NCBI GenBank assembly: GCA_003993805.1
Contig: RSEF01000001.1
Location: forward strand, 201,995,924-202,059,923
DNA from: Himantopus leucocephalus
Taxonomy: Eukaryota; Chordata; Aves; Charadriiformes; Recurvirostridae
Reading direction: 5' to 3'
Length of the DNA stretch: 64,000 nt
Shown piece by piece: positions 12,401 to 27,400 of this stretch (the stretch's first letter is position 1; every line of letters begins with the position of its first letter). The notes under the pieces are model-generated. The model saw nothing but the letters and a program-made list of their open reading frames with translations, was not told the origin of the DNA and ran no database searches. The translations under genes were made by a program, and so were the position numbers.

Positions 12401-15400
12401 TAGTGACAGGCACAATGATAAGTGAACGTGTCCTGTTGAGCCATGACCCTTCAGAAAAGACAGTGTCAAGTAAAATGCCCAGAGAAGGTACATAGAAGGC
12501 ATAATCCGCTTCTAAATATTGACAGTAGGAATTTCCCTGCTATTCTCCTGCCTTTTTCTTTTCTGGTAAACATGTCAAACCCTATTGCGTTTGTATTCTG
12601 CATCAGTTTTGAAGCGTTTAAAAACGTAAGGAAGCTAACGACCCATGAATAGATAGGATGTCAAATAAAGCTATTTTTCTTCAAGACTTAGCATCTTGCT
12701 GGTAAAACCATTGTCTCTCATACTTGCAAAAGTAACAACGCTGGCTAGAAATAGGATCTTTTACTTCAGCTTTTTGTGAGTGAAAGACTAAATGAATGAA
12801 TATCAAACAAATCTGATATATCACGCCAAATACATTGATTTTAGCTCTTGAATATTAATGTGATTAACTACTGCAGTTAAGTGTCTAAAATGTATTTGAA
12901 ATCAATGATGAAACTCTGGCTTATATCAATGGGAGCAAAGTTAGACAAACACTAAGCACTCCTTAAGGTCCCACCCACAATATTTACAAATACTGTGGTG
13001 TCTTTTAGATATGCGTAATACGTGTAAAAGGGCAAAAGCTTGAATGTGTATCCACTATATCTGGGTTTATTTTTTGCCTGAAGGATGGGGTGAAGAGATC
13101 TGTTGTTTGGGGCNCTTTTAGATATGCGTAATACGTGTAAAAGGGCAAAAGCTTGAATATGTATCCACTATATCTGGGTTTATTTTTTGCCTGCAGGATG
13201 GGGTGAAGAGATCTGTTGTTTGGGGCTTTTTTTTTTCATTTGATTTTAATAACTCTGAGGCAGATCTTCTGACATCCAGGCTTCCAGGCTGCCTTGTTTT
13301 GTATGCTTGAGTTAAGATAGATCTTGAGACTTCCATGTGGATGTCTTTGCTTATATACCCATAGGGTTACCAAGAGAAAAGTTTGCAACACTTACAGTGT
13401 TTGCTTCTCCTTTACCTTTGGCAGGCTTTGAAAACAAGAGCAGCCCACATTCCCAGGACTGGTCTCCTGGCCCCGGCATGGGCCAGGCGTGGGCATGGTG
13501 CTGCATTGGTTGGCTTTGCTCCTGGGCAGAGCGCCGGTGCTGAGCAAATCCGAGCACTCAGCACTGCAGTCATGACCAGGCACTGCAGACTTGCTCTCCT
13601 GCTTTGCTCTCAGTGCTTGTCATTCACATGGATTTTCCACCTTTCCTTCAGTTTTAACTGGAAGCAACCTACATGTTGCTCTCTAGCAACTGGGTTGAGA
13701 GTTGCAATTCTAGCAGCTGGGCTTTGATCCCAAGGGGTTCCTCTGGCAGATCATTAACGATGTTTTTTTCGTACATATTGAACTGTTTGTAGACACCGTT
13801 GTGTGCTTTCAAGATTTTCTAGAGGCCGAAATAAGGAGCAGTTCAGGGAAGCTTGGGGCCAGGTTCCCCCCCTGAAGTAAGGACCAAGATTCATAAAGCT
13901 GGATATAAATGCTGCCTTCTTGGGAGACCATCTGAGCCTCCAGTCCTGGGATGACAAAAGGAATACGGATGAAATGCAGCAATATGGTGGTTTCATGCAA
14001 CTGTCAGGTTGTTTAGTTGGAGGACATTGACAAACCCTCTCAATCAAAGTGCCTGGGTTGCTCTTCACAGAAGCTGCCTGAGCTCTTGTAACGTCTTATC
14101 TCAGTCTCTCAGTGTTTAGCTTCAGGGACAGTATTTCAGAACTGCAAATGAGTAGACTCATAGACCATAAACATCTGGGGGAGACTATCCCATAGAAGCA
14201 TGGTGCACACTTTGGCAGACCCAGCATGTCAGAGTTGAGAGCCTTAAATGGTAGGTGAGAAAAATGTGTGTTTGCAAGATGCCACATAACAAATTGCTTT
14301 TTCAAAGATTTGCTGCATCTTTTTTCTCCCCGCTTAATGGCTGGCAGCATATATTCATTTCTAGTTAGAAGCATGGTTGTCTAGACAAATCGCAGAGGAA
14401 CTCTGTGTATTTGTACAGTATCGCCATTCAAATTTCTGTAATATTTGTGGTGCAGTTCAGAGGACCTCATTTTTCTGAAAACCTGTTATGCTCTTGCTTG
14501 AAGCTTGTTCAAGTAAGCTGTAATTTAGTTTACGTCTATGTTTAAGTGTACCCTTTAAATATTCTTTTGAATAGGGATGGATGATAGTATATACAGGAAA
14601 ACTACTGGAGCCACAGCTTAAATAAGATATACAGGGCTAAAAAGAAAAATGCAGATAAATGTAACTAACTTAGATGCCACAGGTTAGTTATATGTTAGTT
14701 AACCCCTACAGTGTGCATTTCCTATATTGCTGAGGAAAAGAAACAGGTCTCTGAAGACTTCTAGCAAACAGTTTTGCAGACACAGTCAGATATTTGGTTC
14801 TTTTCATGGATTGTGCAAGGTAGTCCCAGAAGATGATTTAGGTCTCTTGTCTCCACCGATGTTATAGTGANNNNNNNNNTGAAAAAAAAAAAAAAAAAAA
14901 AACCAAAACAAACCCACCCAAACCCAGCAGATGAGAGGAGTGCCTCTTTCCCTTTTGCACAAAGTCCTTGTACTTTTAGCATCTATCTCCAAAAAGTGAA
15001 TACTGGGCTTCTAGGCCTTTCTCAGACTGGAGGAGTTCAAGTCCACATTTCAGAACAAAGTTTTGCTGTTCAACCTCTCATCTGAGGTATCTGCTGCTGG
15101 ATGAAAGCTGCTGAATTTGGAGCAGCCGTTGACTTTGGATGGTTTATACAGTTGAAATTTAGTCGCCAATCTCAGCTGAAGTTGGTGTCCAAAAGTTCCT
15201 TCTATAGTCAATGAAAGAGGGAGTCCTTTCCAGTGGGTGATTTATAGCAGCCAAAAAAGGTTCATGTATTTCTGCTGTGTTTGGTGCATACAGCTGTTCA
15301 TATCTGGCTGTGGCAGGGACCTCTTAGAAGGGCTTAAAATAGCTAAACTGAAACTGTACTTGACTGTGTTCTAGTGGAAATTTCACATTACCCTTGTTTA

Positions 15401-18400
15401 CATGAGGCTGCTTCTCTCGTATGTTGACAAAGAAATACTTTCTCTTGGAGTAAAGTGATCTGGGGTACTCTGTGCTCCTCTCTCACAACACTGAAATCTT
15501 CATAAATTGCCCTCGGGTCCAGATTTAGACTTAAACCGGTTTTCAACTTTAACTGTTTCAAAATATTTGCTTGTTTTGTTCCTAGCTTCTGGAACACTTT
15601 GCTGTCAGCGCGAGGGCAATGGGATGGATCAAGGACTGTTTCTTCTCTAAGGCATGCATTTCTGTCTGCTTGCCATGAAAGCTTTTGTGGCCGTAGCCTG
15701 TTATGGGGCAAAGATAAAACTTTGTGCCTTTCCAGCACTTGCTGGCTTGATGCGAGGGTGGGTCCTGTGTTTCCTGTGTTCCTCTAGTCTTCTGACCATG
15801 GGACTTTTTCATGGATGTCCTAAAAATTGCCATCACATGCCCTGTGAGAAGCCTGCTTTGATGTTTTCAAGTGTCTGAAGCCACCTCATGTTATACTGAC
15901 ACCCAGGGCTTCACCCATACCAGAATGGTCTGGCCATGACTGGGGCCATGCTGGTAGGCTTGCTTTCTCAATGAGGAGCAGATCTGGTCTGGAGGGTGCC
16001 TTGAACTTATTCTCAGAATTTATTGTAGAGCTGTCCAGTTACCTTTTGACACCACTTGACTGGTAGGAAGCCTGCAGCTAGTGAGGGACCGTAGGTAACA
16101 GTGCTGTGACCTTCAGTCAGGAAGGGAAGATCCTTAATCCCCTTTCATTCCTTCCAAAGCAGTTCCAGCTTCGCAGCAAGTTGTTTGAGTAAGTTCAGTA
16201 TCTTAGAGGTCAATACGTGGCTCTTGCCATGGAAGTGGCTGACTTTTGCCCTTCCCATTGAAGAGGCTGCCATGGTGGTGTTTCCTAAGGAAATGCAGCC
16301 AGCAGCGCTTGAGGGCACGCTTCCTTGGTTAGATGTGTAGCCGCAAGGTCCTGAACTTTCTTCACGGTACACTCAGTGAACAGTCTGAGAGCAAAGTCAT
16401 TGACCAAAATGTGCATAGCTTTCATTTCTGCTTTCTTTCCTAAGTAATTCTCATGGAAGATTATACGAGTCCTGAGTCAGGACAGCAGGATTATGCTCAG
16501 AGCAAAAGAGTATGTGCAGTAACAGGGACATCCCCTTTTCTTTGCTTTCCCCTTCCAGTATAACATCATAAATGTGAGTGGATTGGGAACAGGATGATTT
16601 GTCATTGTTAATGTTGTTTTTTTTCCCTTTGTTTTTCTAGGATCTAGTTCAGGATCAAAATTAAAAGTTCCTGAGCTGAGCATAAATGGCACACAGCACG
16701 TTGTTCAAGCAGGCCAGACTTTAAATCTCACCTGCAGGTAACCAGCTGAGTTGGATTCTGATAATTTGGCTGGGAGTTCACACACCTGACACTTTCTTTT
16801 TTTTGTAACTGAAATTAGAAAAAAATGAAACCTTGTGTTGTGGGGAAAGGTGGGGAGTGAACTTCAATGGCAATTGTTTGATAGTTCTTTGTTGTTTCTG
16901 TTGTTGTTTTTGGAAAACAAGATAAAAGAGAACCCCAGAAATAGCCTGATATAATAAAAAAGCAAGCTTGGGAACTGAAGCTATATAATTGCAGCCCAAC
17001 ATAATTGTTTCTGCTTCCTTATCTGTATTTGCAGGGGGGAAATGGTTCATTCATGGTCTTTGCCTGAAACTCTAAGTAAGGATAGCAAAAGGCTGAAAGT
17101 AATTAAATATGCCTGTGGAAGGAATGGGAAGCAGTCCTGCAGCAGTCTGACCTTGAGCAGAACTCAAGCAAGTGACACTGGAAACTATAGCTGCAAATAC
17201 CCAACGAGTCCAGCAAAAAAGAAGAAGGAATCTACAGTCTATGTATTTATTAACGGTAAGATTACAATTTTTAACGCTTGTCGGTACTTGTGCTTCGATA
17301 CAGCAAAATGTATAAATAAGGTAGTTCAGCTGTGGTTAAATACAAGGTTTTGAATGATGTTTTCAGCCTTGCAAAATGTTGTGGTAATTTACCAATTAAT
17401 GTATAAAATCTGCTTTCTCAGAGCTTGCAAATACAAATGCTAGTGTTTTATCTGTTAGGAAAAAAATGGAAAAAGAAGGCCAACCAATCCAACCAGTCTG
17501 CTAGAGTAAATAGAACTCCACATGGAAGTAGACTAGAAGTGAATCTGTGAAATGGGTATCAGAGAAATCATACCTTACAGAATCGGATGATGACTGATGA
17601 AAACCATATATCTGGTACAACGTCCGTTTTAACCTGTCTGTGTAAGATTATAGATTTCTAGGCAGCTGAAGGATGCCAAAGCTGTCTATCCAGATCACTG
17701 AATTATCTCATGCTGTAGAAAACTACTATTTGCATGTTAAGTCACATTCAGAAATGTACTCTGTAGTCCACACTACATGGATTGTAGAAATCTAGAATAA
17801 ATGGAATCAAAGTAAACACAGAATTGTGTTCAGCAAATGAGTATTGTGTAACGTATGGGAAATGCTGGAACTGGGTCAGTTAGGCTGTAACAGAAATCAT
17901 TCTGATCCTGTTTTCTTCCAGGATATTAATCAGACACTTCGCAGAACAGTTGAATTCAATAGACACAGTAATAAAAGAAGAAATGATAAACACTTTAGGG
18001 ATTTAATTCAATTTTATATTTTAGTTTTTCTTGATTTTTACAGAATAAAATTAATAGATTACTATAAGGTATCGGGATTCACAGATTTTGAAAGCCCATT
18101 TTGAAAGAGAATGTGCAACTGGAAGTTTTCCAAATTATGTGTCTGCTGCTTCTAACGAGTTCACATCAGAGTGAATTAGCCTTTGTTTTCATTTTGTGAC
18201 ACAAAGAATGGGACTGGTGCTGTGAAAAAGCAGAATAAAGTGGACTTCTCACTACAGTGATAGAAAATAAGATAGCTCCCCCCATTATTGTGTGTTGGAT
18301 TTTTTTTTTTTTTGAGAATTATTGAATAATTCATGCTGTTCATCCTGCTTTGCTTAACCTGAAATATACCGCAGAGTGTTTTTCTGACACAACTATTTTT

Positions 18401-21400
18401 GTATAATTCACTGACTGTCCAACTACAGATGCATCCATGGAAGCATAACCAAAGTAGGTTATTCATTTAGTGACCAACGTTTCCTGCTGCCTAGGAAAAC
18501 TTACAATTTTCTTGGATGACCTTTGCAAGTTTCCCATCATGGGACCTTCTTGAACCTCCCACCTTGGATGTCATCTCTGAGATCTACCCACAATCCCCTC
18601 CGTTCACCACATGAGGAGAGCAAGGATGGCTGTGACTGACTGATAACCTCTCCACTAAACCCACTTTACGATAGAAGAGATTCTTTTATGTTCTCTTGGT
18701 CTCTTTACTGTCTGAAGTCTTAATTTTTCTGGATTTTTACAAATGAAGGACACAACTAGTCTTTCTAACTCTTCACTGCTTCCCAAGTTGTATGTAGCTT
18801 GCTTGCATTTGAAAGAGATCCTCAATTAGATACATGTGAACCAAGGTTGTCTGTGTAAGGCACATGGTGATGGAGGAGAAACTTATCATTGGAGAAATAG
18901 TTTTTGTACAGCCCCTTCTCCCCGCAATAATCAATTAAGGAAGACTGCCTGAGTGTCTCGGTTTTGTTGATTTTTCTTCAAGGACATTCAGTCATTAAAT
19001 GTTGATGTTGCTGTTGAAGATAGGATTAGATTATGTTTCTCCTCCTTACTTGCCAAAAAACGGTACAATGTTTAATGGATAAACCTGTATCAAGCTTAGA
19101 CCTCTTTGGCATCTTAATTTTCTGAATTTGACAATCCTTTTGATTGAAAACCAACTTTTTAACACTTAAGTATTGATTGTGTCCTAGTAAGCACATACAA
19201 GAGTTAGGGCAAACTACTGATAACGAGGGAAGCTGCAAGGAAGCTGCTCATTTGATGCCTATTGAAAGTATCACTCTGCCCTAAGGTGGGGAAGGGTATA
19301 TTAGTCCTCCAAAAATCTACAATTTCAGGAAGAATTGTTGAGTTGGTTGAAAAGAAACCAGATACCGAGTACCAAAACTCACCCTTTCTGATCAGTGTAG
19401 CATTAGCATTTGGTAAGAAAATCCTTAAGGAATCTCTTAATATAAGTCATTGTTCCTGTGAACATGCATGAAATTCAATTGTCTGGCTCAAGTGGGGGTG
19501 AGATGGGGGTAGCAAAATCCTCTGTGAAGACTACCTTTCTTGAGTTTAATTTTATTTTAAATGAATTTGTGGGTGCTTAGGAAATAAACATTTGTAAAAT
19601 GTGTGTCCCTCCTAGTTTTGTATTGTTTCCTGTGGCAGGACGTTGTGTCAGTCCATTTCCCATATTAGCTCCATGTGGATCATGGAGGTGCCTGTTTCCC
19701 ATGTCTTAGCATGCTGCAGATGAGAACAAATAGTTGCTATTTACAAACACAGAATCCGAATCAGGAAAGTTGATATTGTTTGTACAGGAAGTCATCACTT
19801 ATTGTTTTTAAAATGTTATTAATTTCCGTAATTAGAGTGATACTGAATATGAACTGGGTTTTTTAAAAAAAACAATAAACCCAGTAAGTCCTTTGGTTCA
19901 GTAATGAGTGTATGCTATGGCAGAAGACGAGCAGAAGATGCAACATGATGAGTAGGAGACTGCAAGTCCCACATGCCCCAGGGTGACTTGAAGTGTTTCT
20001 GAAGTCCTGCATTTGGGTGATCAAGAACAGGCAGGCTGGTGACGTTTCTTTCAGGAGCAAGTCCTGACACCACCCTTCCTTCAGCTGGAGAGGTCACTAC
20101 TGAGTTGCACAGTGTGTGCTGCAGCAACTCTTGACCACACACAGTTCAGGAATTGAGACATCAAGCAAGGGAAATGAATTCTCTTAAGAGCCTTGGACTT
20201 TGCTCTAAGAAAGCTGATGGCCTGACTTCCACCACGAGCCATGGGAAAAAATCTGAAATGAAGCAAAGCCTCTTTGCCAATTTCTCCGCTGTCTCGGACC
20301 AAAGGCTGCTCTGATCCTTGTTTTGTTATGCAACTGCAGCCTAGTAGGAAAATGGAAAGATTTGTAATGAACACTCAGTGCGTACATTGGAGCGAGGCAT
20401 GGGGAATTTTCTGCCTGAAAAGAGATAATTATAGAATAAAGACATTTAAGAAACATCAAATTATCAGCAGGCTGTTTCGAAACCTATGTAGATTTCTCTG
20501 GGGACAGTGCTAATGGGTTTTCTTTCTGCCTGCCTTTGTTTTGGTATCTCCAAGACATTCTTTTCCAGTTGCTGGAGCTCATTCACTTTCTTCAAAAACG
20601 TGCAGTTCTCTTCATTCTCTACTCTCATCATCTCTCGCCTTTGATCAGTTGTTCCCGTGGTATGACAGAGGAAAAGCATATAAGTTGAATTACATTGATA
20701 TATCAAGGTTAGATTTTTGCAAGAATTTAAACAAACGTTGATTCAAGTTGAAGTGTTGCTACCTTCTGTGATGAAAACAGCTTTCAGCTATTAACATACA
20801 AAAGTAACGTCCTAATTCTGCTGCAACAGAGAATTCTTCTCTAAGTGAAGTTCTGCTTGGCTTTAGGGTATTAGTTCATTTCTTAGTCAATGTTCTCCCT
20901 CTCCTTGTCTCTCCTTACACTCCTGCTGTGCATGTCTTCTGACCGCATACTTTTCCTTGCAAAATGAGGTGTGCATTGTTAATTCAGTCTAGCGCCGTTC
21001 AAAATACTCTGTTTTAAAATCAGACCTCTAGTCTGAGTCAGTTAGTCTATTCTCTTTCTATGCTTAACAAAGAGAAAAAAGAACCTTCTGGTATGTATTT
21101 CTCATCACTGACTTTATAAGGAATCTAGAGAACGAGCTTAGATAGATGTCTTGCCTTGAGATTATTTAAGTCAGGTGAGACAAATGAGAGGTGGGTAATT
21201 AAAGGTGTGAGTCCTGAGAGTACTTGTACTCACCAGTGTCTAGAATGCCAGACATGTCCACTAGTTTTGGATATTTGGCTTGAGAAGTGTCTCAGGTTGG
21301 ACAGCCCAAAAAGTCCAGCATTAGTGAATGGTTGAAGATGCAAGCCTTTGAAGTGCCAAAACATCTGGGGGTTTGAGTGCATTTTCAAATTCTAGAGTTG

Positions 21401-24400
21401 CATTCTGCAACAAAGTGCTGAGCATGTGGCATCTCCTTGGGAGGTTCACTTGCTGACAGATAGTTGGATCCAGCCCCAGAACTGACACGGATTTAAGATT
21501 TGGCTTGAATGGATTCACTCCTGTAACCCTAAAGGCACTATGTTGCAGAACAGGGAGGGCATCCAAAGAGATCTCCAAAAAGGTCTCTTAAGATCAGAAG
21601 CATCGAAGTCAAAATAATTCAACAGGTGAAAAAAGCAGTAAGAAAAAACACCCTGAAAGCTAACAGAAAGGGAGGTTTTCTTCTTTTCCTTTTTCTTCTT
21701 CTTATTCAGAAATAATGTACTGACAGAAGAACCTGCTGAGGCCTGGGAAACTCTTTCTCCCCTGTGCCTTTTTTCTGTCTTTGCTTTTGGCACAGTTTTA
21801 ATGTATGAGCAGTACGGTTTTGGCTTACACTGTCAGAGTCAATAATATGATAGTGCTTCTGTTATGAAAAGGAAACTAGTTGGAATTAAACTACGCTACA
21901 GCTGTATCAAGTATGCGGACACATTTTTAGAGTCTAATGAGGTTCCTGTTACAAAACGGAGCCCTCTAGGACTTGCTGACGTCAATCAACTATAATTGTC
22001 ATGCTTTTGTCATTGCGTGTACATGGACCTCACATCGTAGTACATTGTGTTGAGCGGAGCATGTGTGGACACCTTGGCAGCATCAAAGGCTACACAATAA
22101 GCCCTCCAAGGTCCTCCTTCCTCACCAGGGCTTATAGCTCCTACTGAAACAAAAATACATTTCCAAAATGAACAATCACAAGGGAGGGATACAACTGAGA
22201 AAGGGTTGCTAACATCCATTAGCCTTTCTAGAGATCTCTTTCTGAACATAGTAATTGCTCTAGTGTGGATTTCCTGGCTAATGTGGGTAAGAATATTTTT
22301 CCTTAAAAGTTTTAACTGTGTTTTATGTGTGTTATGGACCTAGGTTGATGATAGCATAGTATAACTATCCCCAAAGGAAAACAAACAATCCCTGCCTAAA
22401 AATCACTGTACAATTATGTTAGCAATGACTTTGTGTCTAAATGTGCTCCACATATAAAGTATTCCCCTCTTTTTTCTTTTTCTTTTTTCCTGGAGTTCTG
22501 TGATTATGAATTTATATCTCAAGTCTTCCTTCAAGGTTTAGAAATCATTTGAATCTGAAGAGTACTATTTTACAGGCTAACAAGAGTCAAGAGTGGAAAA
22601 GGCCTTCTTGCAGATGCATTGTTCTTCCAGACATACAAAATGGGATTTTTTTTCTTAAGGAGCGTAGACACCTACATGTGAGCAGGTTGAGTAGGTGCCT
22701 TTCCTAGGGCATGATTCATCTCATGGCAAAACAAATGTCTAAACCAAGTCAGATGAGTCCTATGGCAGAATTCCGCCTTTCTCCCCAGTGGCAACACTAA
22801 TGGTTTGGCCACATACCTCACTGAGAGATGTCTATATTTTAGATGTGTAAGTGAGATGAGAGCCACTCTTGGTGCGCAAGGCTCTCCTCCAATTACTTCT
22901 GAACAGCCCTACTAATTTAGCTGGGTTAAATAAAGTTAGTTAGGGTGAGTCCCTACAACTGAAAGAGGAATTTGGCAATTGGCCCATTAATTTTAATGAA
23001 GATTGCATGTCTGTACTTTAGTAAAGACTTTGGTCCTCTTCACGTGCATGAGGGAAGAAGTGTTATGTGAGTGTGAGGAAACTGTTTTGGCTCTTTTAGC
23101 CTGAAAAAAATCTTAACGATGAGCCAAGTGTAAGTAGGTATTTTGGAAGAACTTCAGAGGACAAACTTTCAGAGATTCCAAGGAGCTCAGACTTTCCTGT
23201 AGAGACTTTTCTTCTTGCAAATGTATGTGTAATTACTCTGACTTGCATAGCTCAGATTATTAAAAACAAACCAAACCTAAGAACAGTAGCTGAAACTTGT
23301 GGAAATAAAGAACCTCTCCATCTCTTCTGAATTTGGCATTTCAATGTTGGCTAATTCAGTTGTTTATGCAAACCCTATAAATAGCCTAGACAAGTTACTG
23401 ATACCAGACATAATATTGCTTGTGTTAAGTCTCTTATCAAGTTTGTATCTGGCTGCCAACCAGCTTAATAAAAAGCTGCTATTTATGTTCTTTAACAATA
23501 TAGCAAGTGACCTTCATGGATTTTGTGATTTCGCGAATGCTCTTTGTGGTTTCGTGTTGATTGTAACGGAGAGATATTGTGAGGAACACAGTCAAACCAG
23601 CACACAGTCATTAATTCCAGGCACAATTTAAAAATACACTAAACTTACTTTTAAAGTAACCTTTAGCGTGTGGAAATATTGTGGCTGTCCATCTTTCATT
23701 TTGCTACCCTTGCAGGCAGGTCTGAAGAAAAAAAAACAAACCAACAAATAAAACCAAAAACACAAGGTCAGCCCTCTGAGATCATTCATTCCAAACCCCA
23801 ATGGGGCTGAATGTGTAACTGGGATGTGGTCTTCAAGATAGGTCAATCCATGATGTTCCTTTTATGTGTAAAGCTTTCTGAACATAAAAGTGAGTGAACC
23901 TGGCCCAGAAGACTGGTGGCAGGAGGTTAGGTCATCCCAGACGTGCTGCCAGCCAGCTGTTTAGGGAAGGATGGCATTTACCTCCCCTCAGGAAGGAATT
24001 GGGAGGAAACGCAGCAGAAGCCACTGGCAATAGGTAGGGCTATGATGGGAGGGAAAGAGGCAAAAAAAAAAAAGAAGCAAGGACTGCTATTATTTGGGGG
24101 ACAGAAGGGTTCCACATTGTTGGCATACCCTGCCAACGTGACATAACCTGCCCTGGTGCTGCTGTGGGTTCAGCTTTGCCTGATCCAGGCTGGTGGAGCC
24201 TGCACCAGATTCTGGTCTTGAGACACCGAGAGTATCCCCTTATAGCCATTAAGACGGAAGGAGAATAAAATCAAAGGGAATCAGGAAAAGCCTCCACACT
24301 CATTATGAAAACAAAACTGTGCTAGGAAACATGATGCGTATTTCTTTTAATCAAAAGCAGGAAGACATTTGGAGCACTTGGGGCCATCGATTGCCCTCTG

Positions 24401-27400
24401 GCCCATGGCGGAAGTCCCCGGTGATGTCAATGGGAGCTCTGCACGCGAATAGCGGGGGCACGGAGACGCCTTGGCGTACCACTGTAGGGAGTGTACCAAG
24501 AAAGGCTGTGACTGAGTTTTAAAGCCTACCAAGAGCAGCCAGGGCATTTAGTTGACTTTTATGGAGCACTTAATTGACTTCTCCAGGCGTGAACGTGCAT
24601 TTCCATTGAAGAAGAAGGAAAAAAAAAGCCAAACGTGGTGTTTTGTGCTTGTTTCCTGTCCCTGCCTTCAGATGGGCAGGAATCCTGCAATGTCTGAGCT
24701 GCACAGCCCCCACTGCCTCAATATTGGCATCAGTCAGTGGTGACACTGTGTCTGCAGACAGCTCCGGTAGTCCCCAGAACAGCTCTTCCTCACACTTGTA
24801 ATGATCTGGAGATTATGATACAGGAAACTACTTTGCAAAGCTTGCTGGTTTTGGGCAGGAGCTCTTAATTTTGTGACAAAGACGAACGAGTCTTTGGGGA
24901 GTAGTAAATCCGTTTGGCTGGTGATGTTAAGGGGCAGGTGACCTCTTCTGTGGCTGCAGCCCCTGAAACAAAAAAGGTTCTTTTCACCATGCTACAAACA
25001 GGTTCATTCTTGGTCTTTCCTTGAACCGTACTGCAGAGGAAACGTTAGCCTAACAAGTCCTTAGGGTATTTTTTTTATTACATACGCATCCTCTATTACT
25101 CATAAGTTCCTTTTGCGATCTCAGTGGACATTTAACACCTATTATTAAATAAAGCATTGCGGCTTTTATTTCAGAAAGTTTGTGTAACACTTTCATTAAA
25201 CCTCTTTAGGAAAACTTTTTCTGTATCCTGGGGTACATTTGAGATACTCTACCTTAGGATTCTCCCCGGTATAAATTAGAGCAGAACTTGCTTCTCTTCC
25301 TGTTTGATGTAAAAATATTATTGCATGTAATAAGAAAAGAAGATCCAAGGGCAGAACAGTTTTATGACACTGGGAAGTGCAGACCATACTTTTGAAAGAG
25401 AAGCAAAAGTAATGTATTGGAAGAACTGCTAGAGTGAACATAGGTCAACAAGCAGAAGTCTGGGACCAGAACACTTGAATAAAGTATTACGATTTGAGGT
25501 TTTATAAGGGGTCAATTCTTGCTAGCTTTACTTATTTCTTATCCAAGGAATATTTCCTTTGTTATTTGTAAGATTTTTTTGACTGAGTGAGAATAATAGG
25601 TTTTGCCTGAAAAAACATTGGAACTGTAGATAAGCAAGGAATTAAGATCTGAATGTTCCACTTCTTAAAGAGTTAAAAACCAAACCTTATCTCAATTTTG
25701 AGGTAGTCTATCTGCGATGTGAGTCAAACCGAACCTTCAGATCTGAACACCTGCAAAGAAGATTTGGAGCCAGAGCCTGTGGCTTGAGCCCCTCTTTGTT
25801 AAGTGGTCCAAACAATAGCGGCAGCAATGTTCCCTGTTCCCAGCGCAAGCTATTTATGACAATGCCCTTTGTTAAAGGGATTGTTCGAGGGACGGTAAAT
25901 TACTCTGCCAAGCTTTAGTTATTGAGTCAAACCAAATGAATGTTTTCCTGGCATTTTCATTTACCTTGTCACTTACAAAAGAGACATATAGGTATTGTGA
26001 TGGTGGGAAGGAGAAGAATAATTAACTCTTGCTAGTCTGTATTCTCAGGGTTGAGAATATGGCTGGATAATCACAGTAGATTCTTTCTGCTGGTGAAGTC
26101 AGTGTGAGTTTTTTCCATCAATTTCCTTGCAGAGAGCAGCAGCGTGTCCTGTTTAGGGGTTTCCTGATAAGTGAATTTCAGTCACTTCCCATCTAATTAT
26201 TTCTCCTGGTGGTAATAAAATAGAAATGCCCTGAAATAAGAAACACATCTCTCAAGAGTAGAGATGACGCTGTAATGGGAAAAATGTACTTTAACTCTCC
26301 TGGATTTTAAAGGAGATACCAAAGTACTGCTATTGATATTGAGTGAAAAATATATTCTCAAATATTCAATAATATTTTACTAAATTTGTTGATATAAAAG
26401 TAAACAGAAGAGTGATTTGAGGACTTTGTCTGTATTATTATGGACAGTGTTAGTCAGTTCTTTCAAGACTGTACGCACCATTACAATTTCCATACACTGT
26501 ATTAAGAGTTCAGATATTAATGTTTTCTTTTTCTTCTCTTGCAGATACAGGCAGTCCATTTGTAGAGATGCACAGTGATATACCTAAAATAATACACATG
26601 ACTGTGGGAAGAGAAATGATTGTTCCGTGCAGAGTCACAGCACCAAACATTGCTGTTACTTTAAAAAAGGTACCTTGATCCAAGCATGCTATGAAAGTGT
26701 TGTTGTGGATGATGCTTTTTTTGTTTGTTCGTTTACAACTATTGTAATGCTTTTGAAATATTTCAAAAATTCAGTATTTCTTAAACAAGGTTTCTGGGTG
26801 TCAGTGTGTTTAGAACTATTTCAGCCCTGGAGGCTTTGTCTCATATCTCACAGAAGGGCTTCATCAAATCTCTTAGACTGGATGGGAGTTTTCTAAAGAA
26901 ACTTAAACTTTTCATACCATTTTATTGAATTTTCACTGACAAAGGTTTCTTAAGCCCAGGAAGGAATTTCTTGTTAGGAGAAGAGATTTCCTCCCACCTC
27001 TTTCCCTGCCCTTCCTCCCCTTTCCTCTTCTGTCCTCTGGAACTGCCGGTAAGTGCAGTCCCTTGAGACTTGCTGGGGCTGTACAAGGATCTCAGCAAGC
27101 CTTTGCCCTACCTCACTCCCACCAGCGACTTCGCTGCTTCCTTTTCCATATAGTGCACTTATCGTCAGGCAGGGGATGGCTTCTCTCTGTGGGGAAACTT
27201 GTGCAGAGTTCGAGATGGTGGGGGCAGTTTTAGAAAATCTAGACATTTTTCATGTTTTGGGGAAACCATTTCTTTACTAGGTTCCTTGAGAGTTACATGA
27301 ACAGCTAACTGACCTATATGTCTGTAGTAAAGTGATTGGTATCAAGAAAGAATGGTGCTTCTTTTTATAAATTTCCTTTCTTTGGCTTAAAAATTAGGTG

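Larger units (their letters stand above)
407..16640 (+). other. FLT1: FLT1 intron 1
   Basis: Intron of 16.2 kb between a phase-1 donor (GTAAGG) and an acceptor (gtttttctag). The first 1.5 kb continues the CpG island, with a 40-bp minisatellite near 1645-1865. The rest is ordinary AT-rich intron with a GC-rich pocket near 6060-6260, a minus-strand CR1 fragment at 6420-6560, a FOX:ETS-type motif at 9773-9784, three N-joined duplications (4113-4162, 11584-11690, 13002-13226), a nine-N gap at 14871-14879 and a 21-base A run at 14882-14902. I see no exon or non-coding RNA gene here. Confidence 0.9.
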
